Shown here one piece after another: positions 8,206 to 14,956 of a DNA stretch of 33,174 nucleotides. Location of the stretch: assembly GCA_023228725.1 (NCBI GenBank), contig JALOAQ010000015.1, positions 1 to 33,174 of the forward strand, in the 5' to 3' direction. A model generated the notes under the pieces. The model searched no databases. It had not been told where the DNA came from and worked only from the letters and a program-made list of their open reading frames with translations. The stretch's first letter is position 1. Each line of letters opens with the position of its first letter. The position numbers were made by a program, and so were the translations under genes. Origin of the DNA: Bacteroidales bacterium (lineage in GTDB: Bacteria; Bacteroidota; Bacteroidia; Bacteroidales; ML635J-15).

Positions 8206-9090
8206 ATGAAATATTTTATAAAATTAACTTTTAGTTTTTGCACATTTATTATCATTAGTAATTTATTGTTTTCACAAATTACTGTACCAATTAACAAAAA
8301 AGAAATGGAACAGTATAATCGTGAACGTCAGGCAATTACAACAATGAATATAGATTTATCCCAAACTTGGCTATATATGGTTAAGGATAATATTATTTCA
8401 ACAAATAAAGTTTTACTTTCTGAAGTATTCTATTCAAAACAAGGTTTGCCAGAATTAGTAGTGCAATATGATGAAAATCAGAACATTGTATCTAATACAA
8501 AAATAAGATATAATTCAAGGCACTTGCCTTTTGAGGAAATAAAATTTTCAGAAGATTCTAGTTTAATAAGTGGAATTATGTATGAATACGATGAAAATGG
8601 CTTTTTAAAAAAACAAATTAATTATAACGAAAATGCAATTATAACATCTGTTCAAGAATATATTAGAAAACAAGACAGTATAATTATTTCCGTTTTTGAC
8701 AATCAGGCAAAGTTTGCTTATGGAAATATTTTAATTTTTGAAAATCACAATGGAGAATCCTTTTTAAAATCTATGTATAAAGTGGATTCAAATCAAAATA
8801 TTATTGAAAAAAACTTATTTGATTATAATGAAATATATGCTTTAAGGCGTAAAACAGTTTATGATGAAAATAACATGGGAAATCAAAAAGATTTTATCTA
8901 CAACGAAGACGGGGCTTTGGTTAGAACTATAGTTAGCAGTTCAGAAGGCTCAAAAATTAGCGATACTTCTTTTGAATATGATGATTTTGGTAATTTAATT
9001 AGAATTATTGAATACGAAGAAGACTCTAATACTTCAAAATTGTTTTTTATAAATTATTTAAGTTTGGTAAAAGAAGATGGAGAAAAATAA
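8206..9090 (+). CDS. Secreted YD-like repeat protein of unknown function
   Basis: About 294 residues. A hydrophobic signal peptide (MKYFIKLTFSF... to LLFSQ) indicates export. From about residue 75 the sequence repeats a motif of the type Y-(D/N)-E-(N/D)-G-x-L-x-x-x-x-x-Y, for example YEYDENGFLKKQINYNEN, FIYNEDGALVRTIV and FEYDDFGNLIRIIEYEED. This resembles the YD/RHS-type beta repeats of many Bacteroidota surface proteins, without an RHS core or toxin domain. An ATG two codons upstream (8200) is an equal alternative; 8206 gives the more typical MKYF start. It overlaps the thioesterase gene by 14 bases, so translation is probably coupled, although one product is exported and the other cytoplasmic. 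No function can be assigned. Confidence 0.75.
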   Translation: MKYFIKLTFSFCTFIIISNLLFSQITVPINKKEMEQYNRERQAITTMNIDLSQTWLYMVKDNIISTNKVLLSEVFYSKQGLPELVVQYDENQNIVSNTKIRYNSRHLPFEEIKFSEDSSLISGIMYEYDENGFLKKQINYNENAIITSVQEYIRKQDSIIISVFDNQAKFAYGNILIFENHNGESFLKSMYKVDSNQNIIEKNLFDYNEIYALRRKTVYDENNMGNQKDFIYNEDGALVRTIVSSSEGSKISDTSFEYDDFGNLIRIIEYEEDSNTSKLFFINYLSLVKEDGEK

Positions 9091-9820
9091 AATTTTCAGA
9101 AGAACACAACAAGTTAGATCTTACGATGTTGATCAAAATCTTGAATTAAAATTAAACGTAATTTTTCAATGGTTTAGTGAAATTGCTTGGGAACACGCAA
9201 AAATTTTAGGACTAGGTTTCGAGGAATTAAACGATATTGATAAATTTTGGGTTTTAAATTCTGTTAATATTGAAATTAACAAGTTAGCCAAATGGCAAGA
9301 TGAAATTATTTTAGAAACTTGGCCTAGCGGAATTAGCGGATTGCAATTTACCCGTGAATTTAAAATTTATGATAAAAATGAAAAATTATTACTTGCAGCC
9401 TCTTCTTCTTGGGTAATAATTGATAAAAACAGTTTGGCACCAATACTACCAGAGGAATTTTCTTTCCTTAATGAAATTTCAAAAGAAAAAGCCACAGAAA
9501 ACTTATTGAAAAAAATCCCAAGACATAAAAACTTGAATTTTGTGAAAACTAAAACAGCCCAACACACAGATATTGATATGCACAAGCATGTAAATAACGC
9601 TGTTTATGTAAAATGGATAGAAAATATTATTGGAAATATTTTTCCAAATAAAATCAAACGTTTTAAAATTCACTTTTCTGGCGGACTAAATTTAGATGAA
9701 AAAATTTCTGTTTTTACTAAAATAGAGAAAGATTATATTTATTGGGAAAGCATAAAAGCAGATGATAAAATTTGTTTTAGAGCAGAAGCAGAATTTGAAA
9801 ACAACTTAGAAATCAATTAA
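9077..9820 (+). CDS. Acyl-ACP thioesterase (FatA/FatB-like)
   Basis: A 247-residue cytoplasmic double hot-dog protein that hydrolyses acyl-ACP to release free fatty acids. Family signs: RSYDVDQN at 14-21, FQWFSEIAWEHAKILG in the first hot-dog helix, LAKWQDEIILETWPSG at 70-84, and the second-domain motif DIDMHKHVNNAVYVKW at 165-180. In plant and bacterial relatives that motif is usually D-x-D-M-N-x-H-V-N-N, with Asp, Asn and His in catalysis. Here the first Asn is His169, while Asp167, His171, Asn173 and Asn174 remain. The gene overlaps the upstream YD-like gene by 14 bases and is followed 11 bases later by the YgjV-type gene, so all three are probably one operon. Substrate chain length is not readable. 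Confidence 0.88.
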   Translation: MEKNKIFRRTQQVRSYDVDQNLELKLNVIFQWFSEIAWEHAKILGLGFEELNDIDKFWVLNSVNIEINKLAKWQDEIILETWPSGISGLQFTREFKIYDKNEKLLLAASSSWVIIDKNSLAPILPEEFSFLNEISKEKATENLLKKIPRHKNLNFVKTKTAQHTDIDMHKHVNNAVYVKWIENIIGNIFPNKIKRFKIHFSGGLNLDEKISVFTKIEKDYIYWESIKADDKICFRAEAEFENNLEIN

Positions 9821-9831
9821 AAACTTATAAT

Positions 9832-10452
9832 ATGGAATTTAATACAATAGAAATTTTTGGATACCTTGCCTCAGCTCTTATAGCTTTGTCTATGGCAGTT
9901 AGCTCTATCATTAAATTTAGATGGATAAATTTAATTGGAGCTCTTGGTTTAACAATTTATGCAATAATAATTTCAGCAATTCCTGTTGCAATTGTTAATG
10001 CTTTAATTGTGGTTTTAGATATTTATTATTTATATAAAGCTTATACAAAAAATGAGATTTTTCAAACCATAGAAATTGGAGAAAACGATAATTATTTAAA
10101 ACAATTTATTGAATTTTACAAAAATGATATTAAGGAGTTTTTTCCAAATTTTGAATATAAACCCGAAAATAAAACATTAGGGTTTTTAATTTTACGAAAT
10201 ATGAATGTTACAGGAGTTTTTATTGCCAAAAAGCTTGACGACAAAACCTATAACATTGATTTAGACTATGTTAGTCCGGAATATCGCGATTTTAAAAATG
10301 GGAAATATATTTATTCACAAATTAGGGAAAAGTTTCTGATACAATCTTGCACTAAAGTAAAAACACAATCCACAAATAAAACACATATAAAATATTTAAA
10401 AAAAATAGGTTTTAAAAATATGGCTGAGGGTGAATTTGAGATGGATTTGTAG
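9832..10452 (+). CDS. YgjV-family membrane protein with C-terminal GNAT-like domain
   Basis: 206 residues. Residues ~1-72 form about three membrane helices resembling the YgjV inner-membrane family (FGYLASALIALSMAVSSI, RWINLIGALGLTIYA, then ALIVVLDIYYLYKAY). From about residue 80 there is a soluble domain. Its end (YVSPEYRDFKNGKYIYSQI and THIKYLKKIGFKNM) has the spacing of a GNAT acetyltransferase: V-x-P-E-Y-R-x-x-x-x-G for the acetyl-CoA loop, and the C-terminal KKIGF. The canonical Q/R-x-x-G-x-G/A pyrophosphate loop is degenerate (EYRDFKNGKY), so activity is doubtful. The ATG is 11 bases after the thioesterase stop. The gene converges on the EamA transporter gene. Confidence 0.72.
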   Translation: MEFNTIEIFGYLASALIALSMAVSSIIKFRWINLIGALGLTIYAIIISAIPVAIVNALIVVLDIYYLYKAYTKNEIFQTIEIGENDNYLKQFIEFYKNDIKEFFPNFEYKPENKTLGFLILRNMNVTGVFIAKKLDDKTYNIDLDYVSPEYRDFKNGKYIYSQIREKFLIQSCTKVKTQSTNKTHIKYLKKIGFKNMAEGEFEMDL

Positions 10453-10459
10453 TATAAGT

Positions 10460-10491
10460 TTTTAATTTTTTGGAAATTTAAAAAATTAAAA
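10460..10491. terminator. A/T-only stem-loop between convergent genes
   Basis: A 12-base perfect inverted repeat (TTTTAATTTTTT at 10460-10471, AAAAAATTAAAA at 10480-10491) with an 8-base loop, 7 bases after one stop and 10 before the other. Base composition makes chance pairing likely and stability low, but the position fits a shared terminator. Confidence 0.45.
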
Positions 10492-10501
10492 GTCATTTTT
10501 T

Positions 10502-11413
10502 TTAAATAAAAAACAAAGCAACCCCAATAACTGCAATAAATGCCCCTAAAATTTCAAGAAAAGAAACTTTTTCTTTATTAATAAATATTGCAGGGATAAT
10601 AATTATTACAGGAGCTAAAGATGTTAATGTAGCTGCAATTCCGGTACTTGTATTTTTTACAGCAATTAAAGAAAATGACATTCCTAAAAAAGGACCTAAA
10701 AAAGAACCAAAACTCACAGTTTTTAAGGCAGAGGTATTTTTTAGACCAGCAAAAACTTTTTTCCATAATCTTGTAAAACTAATTATTAATATATAACCCA
10801 AAAAACCTGTAATAATTCTAATATGACTTGCTGAAAAAGCATCATAATTCAAAACTCCTTTTTTACTTAAAACTAGCCCACCAGCTTGCCCTATAGCTCC
10901 GCCAAAAGCAAGCAAAAAACCTAAAAATAAAATTGAAGCTTTTTTAGTTTTAGCTTCGATTTTTTTATGATTTTTATTTCTTGAATAAATCACAATAAAA
11001 ATTCCAGCAATTGTAACCAACATTGCAAAAATCTGCCATAAACTCATTTTTTCTTTTAATGCAAACCAGCTAATTATTGCACTTATTGGAGCAACCATCG
11101 TCATCATAAGTGTTCCTAATCGTGCACCAATCAAAACAAAAGAATGAAATAAAAGCATATCGCCAATAACAAAACCTACAAGACCAGAAGCAACTAAATA
11201 TAGTAATTGTTCAGAATTTGCTCCTTGGGGAATAATATTTCCATTATAAAATACTGAGAATATGCTTATAAAAATCAAAGCCAAACTCATACGTATCAAA
11301 TTCATTGGCAAACTACCAATTTTTTTACCGGCAATTTCGAAAGATAAAGCACTTATAGCCCAACAAACAGAGGTGAGAATTGCAAAAATTTCTCCGTAAA
11401 ATTTACTAAGCAT
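10502..11413 (-). CDS. EamA-family (DMT) transporter
   Basis: About 303 residues with ten hydrophobic helices in two EamA repeats. The second half repeats the first, for example APVISAIISWFALKEKMSL against APVIIIIPAIFINKEKVSF, the typical end-of-repeat P-[IV]-x(n)-[KE]E pattern. It is an inner-membrane drug/metabolite-type exporter with unknown substrate. A TTG at 11428 would add MQKFF, but a perfect -7 box (11426-11433) overlaps that extension, so the ATG at 11413 is the better start and gives a short 5' leader. It is divergent from rlmN and convergent with the YgjV-type gene. Confidence 0.88.
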   Translation of the reverse strand: MLSKFYGEIFAILTSVCWAISALSFEIAGKKIGSLPMNLIRMSLALIFISIFSVFYNGNIIPQGANSEQLLYLVASGLVGFVIGDMLLFHSFVLIGARLGTLMMTMVAPISAIISWFALKEKMSLWQIFAMLVTIAGIFIVIYSRNKNHKKIEAKTKKASILFLGFLLAFGGAIGQAGGLVLSKKGVLNYDAFSASHIRIITGFLGYILIISFTRLWKKVFAGLKNTSALKTVSFGSFLGPFLGMSFSLIAVKNTSTGIAATLTSLAPVIIIIPAIFINKEKVSFLEILGAFIAVIGVALFFI

Positions 11414-11425
11414 AAAAAATTTTTG

Positions 11426-11433
11426 CAAAGATA
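11426..11433 (-). promoter_or_regulatory. -7 element TATCTTTG for EamA transporter gene
   Basis: Minus-strand TATCTTTGC matches TAnnTTTG, with a TTA 20 bases upstream in place of TTG. It lies 12 bases before the ATG at 11413 and decides that start against the TTG at 11428. Confidence 0.6.
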
Positions 11434-11469
11434 ATACTAAGTTTTTCTAGTCTTAACTTAAAATTTTCT

Positions 11470-11477
11470 TAATTTTG
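11470..11477 (+). promoter_or_regulatory. Putative -7 element TAATTTTG for rlmN
   Basis: Matches TAnnTTTG but lies 65 bases before the rlmN ATG and has no clear -33 TTG. If used, it gives a leader of about 60 bases. Confidence 0.35.
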
Positions 11478-11542
11478 TACTAAATTTAAGATATTGGCAC
11501 GTTTTTAGAAATATTGTTAATATGCAATTATTATTAAATTAA

Positions 11543-12595
11543 ATGAATTCAAAATTAAACATAAGAGATTTAGATTACCAACAACTAGTTAAAGAATTAG
11601 AAAATTTAACTAAGGAGAAATTTAGGGCAAAACAAGTTTATGAATGGCTGTGGTATAAGTCTGTCGTTGATTTTGAAGAAATGTCAAATTTGCCAAATAC
11701 TCTCCGAAAACTTTTAGATAATAAATTCTACATTGATTTTTTAGAAATTATTTTTAAACAAGAAAGTAAAGACAAAACAATTAAGTTTTTATTTCAAAGT
11801 ATTGATAAACATAAGTTTGAAGGGGTTTTAATTCCTAGTCAAAATAGAATTACTGCATGTATTTCTACACAAGTTGCTTGTCCTTTAAATTGTAGTTTTT
11901 GTGCTACCGGAAAATTAGGCTTCAAGAGAAATTTAAGCAGTGGTGAAATATTTGAACAAATATTTAAGTTAAATAAATTGAGTGAACAAATATTCAATAA
12001 AAAACTTTCAAATATTGTAATTATGGGAATGGGAGAACCACTTTTAAATTATGAAAATGTTCTTAAAGCAATAGAACATATTATGGATAAACAATCTTTA
12101 TTTTTTTCGCCCCAAAGAATTACTCTTTCAACTGCCGGAATAGTGGAGGGAATAAAAAAAATGGCAGATGATAATTTAAAAATACATTTATCAATTTCTT
12201 TACATTCTGCAGATGATAAAAAGCGAAGTTTAATAATGCCAATAAATAAAAAATATAATTTAGATAGTTTAAAAAAAGCTATTTTATATTATTATCAAAA
12301 AACAAAAAAGCGAATAACTTACGAATATTTACTACTTGGAGGTTTAAATGATTCTTTAGAAGATGCGAAAAAATTAACTGAATTTACAAAAATAAGTCCT
12401 TGTAAAATCAATTTAATTGAATATAACCATAGTTCAGATAGCTTATTTAAAGCTTCAAGTAAAAAAAATACAGAAGATTTCATAAATTTTATTGAAAATA
12501 AAAATCTTATTGTAACTTTGCGTAAATCTAAAGGTCAGGATATAAATGCTGCCTGCGGACAACTTGCAAATAAAAATGAAAATTTTAATAATTAA
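11543..12595 (+). CDS. rlmN: RlmN, 23S rRNA A2503 / tRNA A37 C2-methyltransferase
   Basis: A 350-residue radical-SAM enzyme that methylates C2 of A2503 in 23S rRNA and A37 of some tRNAs. The [4Fe-4S]-binding CxxxCxxC is CPLNCSFC (C113, C117, C120). Further markers are FKRNLSSGEIFEQIF, the SAM-binding GMGEPLLNYENV, STAGIVEGI and ISLHSADD. The conserved Cys of the dual-specificity family is C338 in INAACGQL, matching E. coli C355; C106 matches E. coli C118. The N-terminal part (LNIRDLDYQQLVKEL) is the accessory RNA-binding domain. The gene downstream starts 40 bases after the stop and may be read from the same transcript. Confidence 0.95.
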   Translation: MNSKLNIRDLDYQQLVKELENLTKEKFRAKQVYEWLWYKSVVDFEEMSNLPNTLRKLLDNKFYIDFLEIIFKQESKDKTIKFLFQSIDKHKFEGVLIPSQNRITACISTQVACPLNCSFCATGKLGFKRNLSSGEIFEQIFKLNKLSEQIFNKKLSNIVIMGMGEPLLNYENVLKAIEHIMDKQSLFFSPQRITLSTAGIVEGIKKMADDNLKIHLSISLHSADDKKRSLIMPINKKYNLDSLKKAILYYYQKTKKRITYEYLLLGGLNDSLEDAKKLTEFTKISPCKINLIEYNHSSDSLFKASSKKNTEDFINFIENKNLIVTLRKSKGQDINAACGQLANKNENFNN

Positions 12596-12635
12596 ATAAA
12601 TATATATATATTAGCACTCTATAAAACTAAAGATT

Positions 12636-14192
12636 ATGAAAAAAATTATTCTTGTACTTTTAGCAGCTCTAAGTTTTGCTAATCTTACTAATGCACAGGT
12701 TTCTACTATTTTTGGCTATGACAAAGAAATTGTTTTGCCAAACATGAATGAATATGTTAGACTAATTGGAGCCGATTCTGACGGATTTTACGCTCTAAGG
12801 ATTAATGAAAAAGACGATTTGTATCTTGACTTTTTCAATAATAATTCTATGAGTAGAGAAACAAGCAATCAACTTATTTTGCCTATGCTTGGCTCTATAA
12901 AATCAGAATATGTAGCAATGTTTTATCTTGACAGCAAACTTATTTTACTTTTTCAGGTTGTTGACAATACAAAAAAAGAAAAAACATTATACATACAGCA
13001 CGTAAATCGCACCGGACAGGTTATAGGCGAGGCAACAGCAATAGGAAAACTCACAAATCAAAATATAAGTGTTGATTTTAATGTAGAATTAATGGATAAT
13101 CAGCAAAATATTTTCGTTTATTATAACCGTCCTTTTCAAACTTATAACGAAGAGCCTTTCTTTTTTAAAGTTTATGACCCAGATATGAGAGAAATTTATA
13201 ATAATATTGTAAAATTACCTTTAGTTGACAATGTTTTTGAAATAGAACAAACAAAAATTGCTAATTCAGGTAATGTTTATATGTTAGCTAGACTTAGCCC
13301 CGACCCTAGACAACTTAAACGAATGAAAAATATTATTTACGACTATAAACTTTTAATTTTTAATGTTAAAGACGGAACTGTTAAAGATATTGATATTAAA
13401 GGGAAAAAATATATTTTAGTTGACGCTATTATTGGAGTTGACGAAGAAGAATTTGTAGATATTTTTGGCTTTATGGTAAGAAAAGGAAAAACCGATTACG
13501 AAGGAATATTCCATCAAAAATACGACCCTGTTAAGGGAGCTTTTGTAGTCGGAGATTCTAAAAAAGCAGATTATATCTTCTCAAAAACCGAGGTACCAGC
13601 TTTTAGAGCAGCACATTTAACAAAAAATTATTCAGAAATGTACAATTATAAATTATTAGATGTTTTACATTTGTCTAATGGAGGTTCTGCAGTAATTGCA
13701 GAGCATAGAAACTATTGGGTTGACTCCATAATTGTACCGGGCTCAAAAGAAGTTATATATAATGATTATTATCGCTTTAATGATGTTTTAGTTGCTTATT
13801 GTAGTCCAGAAAACAATATGGAATGGATGACAAGAGTACCAAAAAGCCAATATAGTTATAATGACTTAGGTAGTTTCTCTTCTATTACAAGTTTTGCAGT
13901 TGGTGAAAAAATATTTCTTTTGTATAATGACAATTCCAAAAATCTTAAAGCATTACAAACCGGTGAACTAAGTGGAGATAAGCTAAAAGAAATTTCTTCT
14001 CCTAACAGAAAAGGGCTTTCGGTTGCAGTTTCAATATTCTCAGATGGCAAAATGCAAGGGGACCAATTATTCTCAAATAAGAATAAAAAATTTAGAATAA
14101 TGCCCGAGTTTGTTAAAGAATTTAATGGTAAACAATATGTTTACACACAATCAGGCACAAAAGTAAAATTTGCGGTGTTTGTTGGAAGATAA
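12636..14192 (+). CDS. Secreted protein of unknown function
   Basis: 518 residues with a classical signal peptide (MKKIILVLLAALSFANLTNA, cleavage probably before QVST). The mature part is mostly alternating hydrophobic/polar strands with many Asp, Tyr and Lys (for example FYLDSKLILLFQVVDN, IFLLYNDNSKNLKAL), suggesting an all-beta, propeller-like fold. I recognise no family or catalytic motif. It lacks a T9SS C-terminal domain (it ends VKFAVFVGR) and has no lipobox, so the protein is probably periplasmic. The 40-base gap after rlmN has no clear promoter, so co-transcription is possible. Transcription ends at a good hairpin at 14202-14233. Confidence 0.78.
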   Translation: MKKIILVLLAALSFANLTNAQVSTIFGYDKEIVLPNMNEYVRLIGADSDGFYALRINEKDDLYLDFFNNNSMSRETSNQLILPMLGSIKSEYVAMFYLDSKLILLFQVVDNTKKEKTLYIQHVNRTGQVIGEATAIGKLTNQNISVDFNVELMDNQQNIFVYYNRPFQTYNEEPFFFKVYDPDMREIYNNIVKLPLVDNVFEIEQTKIANSGNVYMLARLSPDPRQLKRMKNIIYDYKLLIFNVKDGTVKDIDIKGKKYILVDAIIGVDEEEFVDIFGFMVRKGKTDYEGIFHQKYDPVKGAFVVGDSKKADYIFSKTEVPAFRAAHLTKNYSEMYNYKLLDVLHLSNGGSAVIAEHRNYWVDSIIVPGSKEVIYNDYYRFNDVLVAYCSPENNMEWMTRVPKSQYSYNDLGSFSSITSFAVGEKIFLLYNDNSKNLKALQTGELSGDKLKEISSPNRKGLSVAVSIFSDGKMQGDQLFSNKNKKFRIMPEFVKEFNGKQYVYTQSGTKVKFAVFVGR

Positions 14193-14201
14193 AAATTATA
14201 A

Positions 14202-14233
14202 AAAAAAGGCTGGTTAAATCACCAGCTTTTTTT
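14202..14233. terminator. Bidirectional terminator shared with tRNA-Lys
   Basis: Stem GCTGGT (14209-14214) / ACCAGC (14221-14226), loop TAAATC, with A7 on the left and T7 on the right. On the plus strand it ends the 12636-14192 transcript. On the minus strand it lies immediately 3' of the tRNA and ends in CTTTTTTT. Confidence 0.9.
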
Positions 14234-14234
14234 G

Positions 14235-14307
14235 TCGGTTCGGGGAGGATCGAACTCCCGACCCCATGATTAAGAGTCACGTGCTCTACCTACTGAGCTA
14301 CGAACCG
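14235..14307 (-). tRNA. tRNA-Lys, anticodon CTT
   Basis: A 73-base cloverleaf on the minus strand: acceptor CGGTTCG/CGAACCG (7 pairs), D stem GCTC/GAGC with AGTAGGTA loop, anticodon stem CGTGA/TCATG around loop CTCTTAA (anticodon CTT at 14274-14272, reading AAG), T stem GGGAG/CTCCC with TTCGATC loop, and discriminator A at 14235. CCA is not encoded. It has its own promoter upstream and a terminator directly downstream, so it can be a one-gene transcription unit. Confidence 0.97.
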
Positions 14308-14325
14308 GAAAGTTTTTAAAGTATG

Positions 14326-14356
14326 CAAAATTATTAAACCTGAAAATATTATGCAA
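14326..14356 (-). promoter_or_regulatory. Promoter TTG-N20-TAATTTTG for tRNA-Lys
   Basis: Minus-strand TTG (14356-14354), 20 bases, then TAATTTTG (14333-14326) match the Bacteroidota -33/-7 consensus. The -7 element ends 18 bases before the tRNA 5' end. It sits in the 61 bases between the DUF3109 stop and the tRNA. Confidence 0.75.
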
Positions 14357-14368
14357 GAAAAAAACAAT

Positions 14369-14956
14369 TTATTTTATGCCATTATTTTCTTTCATTTGTT
14401 TTACAACCAACAATAATTCATCATACCATTCCTTGCCATATTTTCTAATTAGAGGTTCTTTTAAAAATTGAAAAATTTTTAAGTCTAATTTCTTTCCTAA
14501 TATTCTAGCATCTTTACAAATATCCCACATATGATAGTTCAAAGCCTCAAAGGAATTATATTTATGAATCCTCAAAGGGTATAAATGGCAGGAAATAGGT
14601 TTTCTGAAATCTATCAATCCTTTTTCCCAAAATTTTTCAATTACACAATAAGCAATATCATTTTTATCTATTTGAACAAATACGCAAGGACCACTATCAC
14701 CACAAATACTAGTTGTCAATTCCCCTTCAACGTCTATCATAGAAACGCCATGCTCTTCAATTGTTTGTTTTGCTTGATCAGTAAGCTCATCTATAATAAT
14801 AGGTAAAATTTGCTTTAACTTTATTTCTTCTTCAATTTCGATGGGAGCTCCTGAATCGCCTTCAACACAACATATACCTTTACATTTTTTCAAATCGCAG
14901 CAAAAATATTCATTAAAAATATCTAAATGAACTATTTTATTCTCAATATCAATCAT
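14369..14956 (-). CDS. DUF3109 (YkgJ-like) cysteine-cluster protein
   Basis: 195 residues. Cys-rich clusters mark DUF3109: FCCDLKKCKGICCVEGDSGAP (first Cys at 19, last at 30), then ICGDSGPC, AYCVIEKF, ISCHLYPLR and DICKDA. The pattern resembles metal or Fe-S binding in the YkgJ group, but no biochemical role is established to my knowledge. The ATG directly follows the mutS2 TAA with no spacer, so the gene is the last of the Crp-mutS2-DUF3109 operon and is probably translated by coupling. Confidence 0.88.
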   Translation of the reverse strand: MIDIENKIVHLDIFNEYFCCDLKKCKGICCVEGDSGAPIEIEEEIKLKQILPIIIDELTDQAKQTIEEHGVSMIDVEGELTTSICGDSGPCVFVQIDKNDIAYCVIEKFWEKGLIDFRKPISCHLYPLRIHKYNSFEALNYHMWDICKDARILGKKLDLKIFQFLKEPLIRKYGKEWYDELLLVVKQMKENNGIK

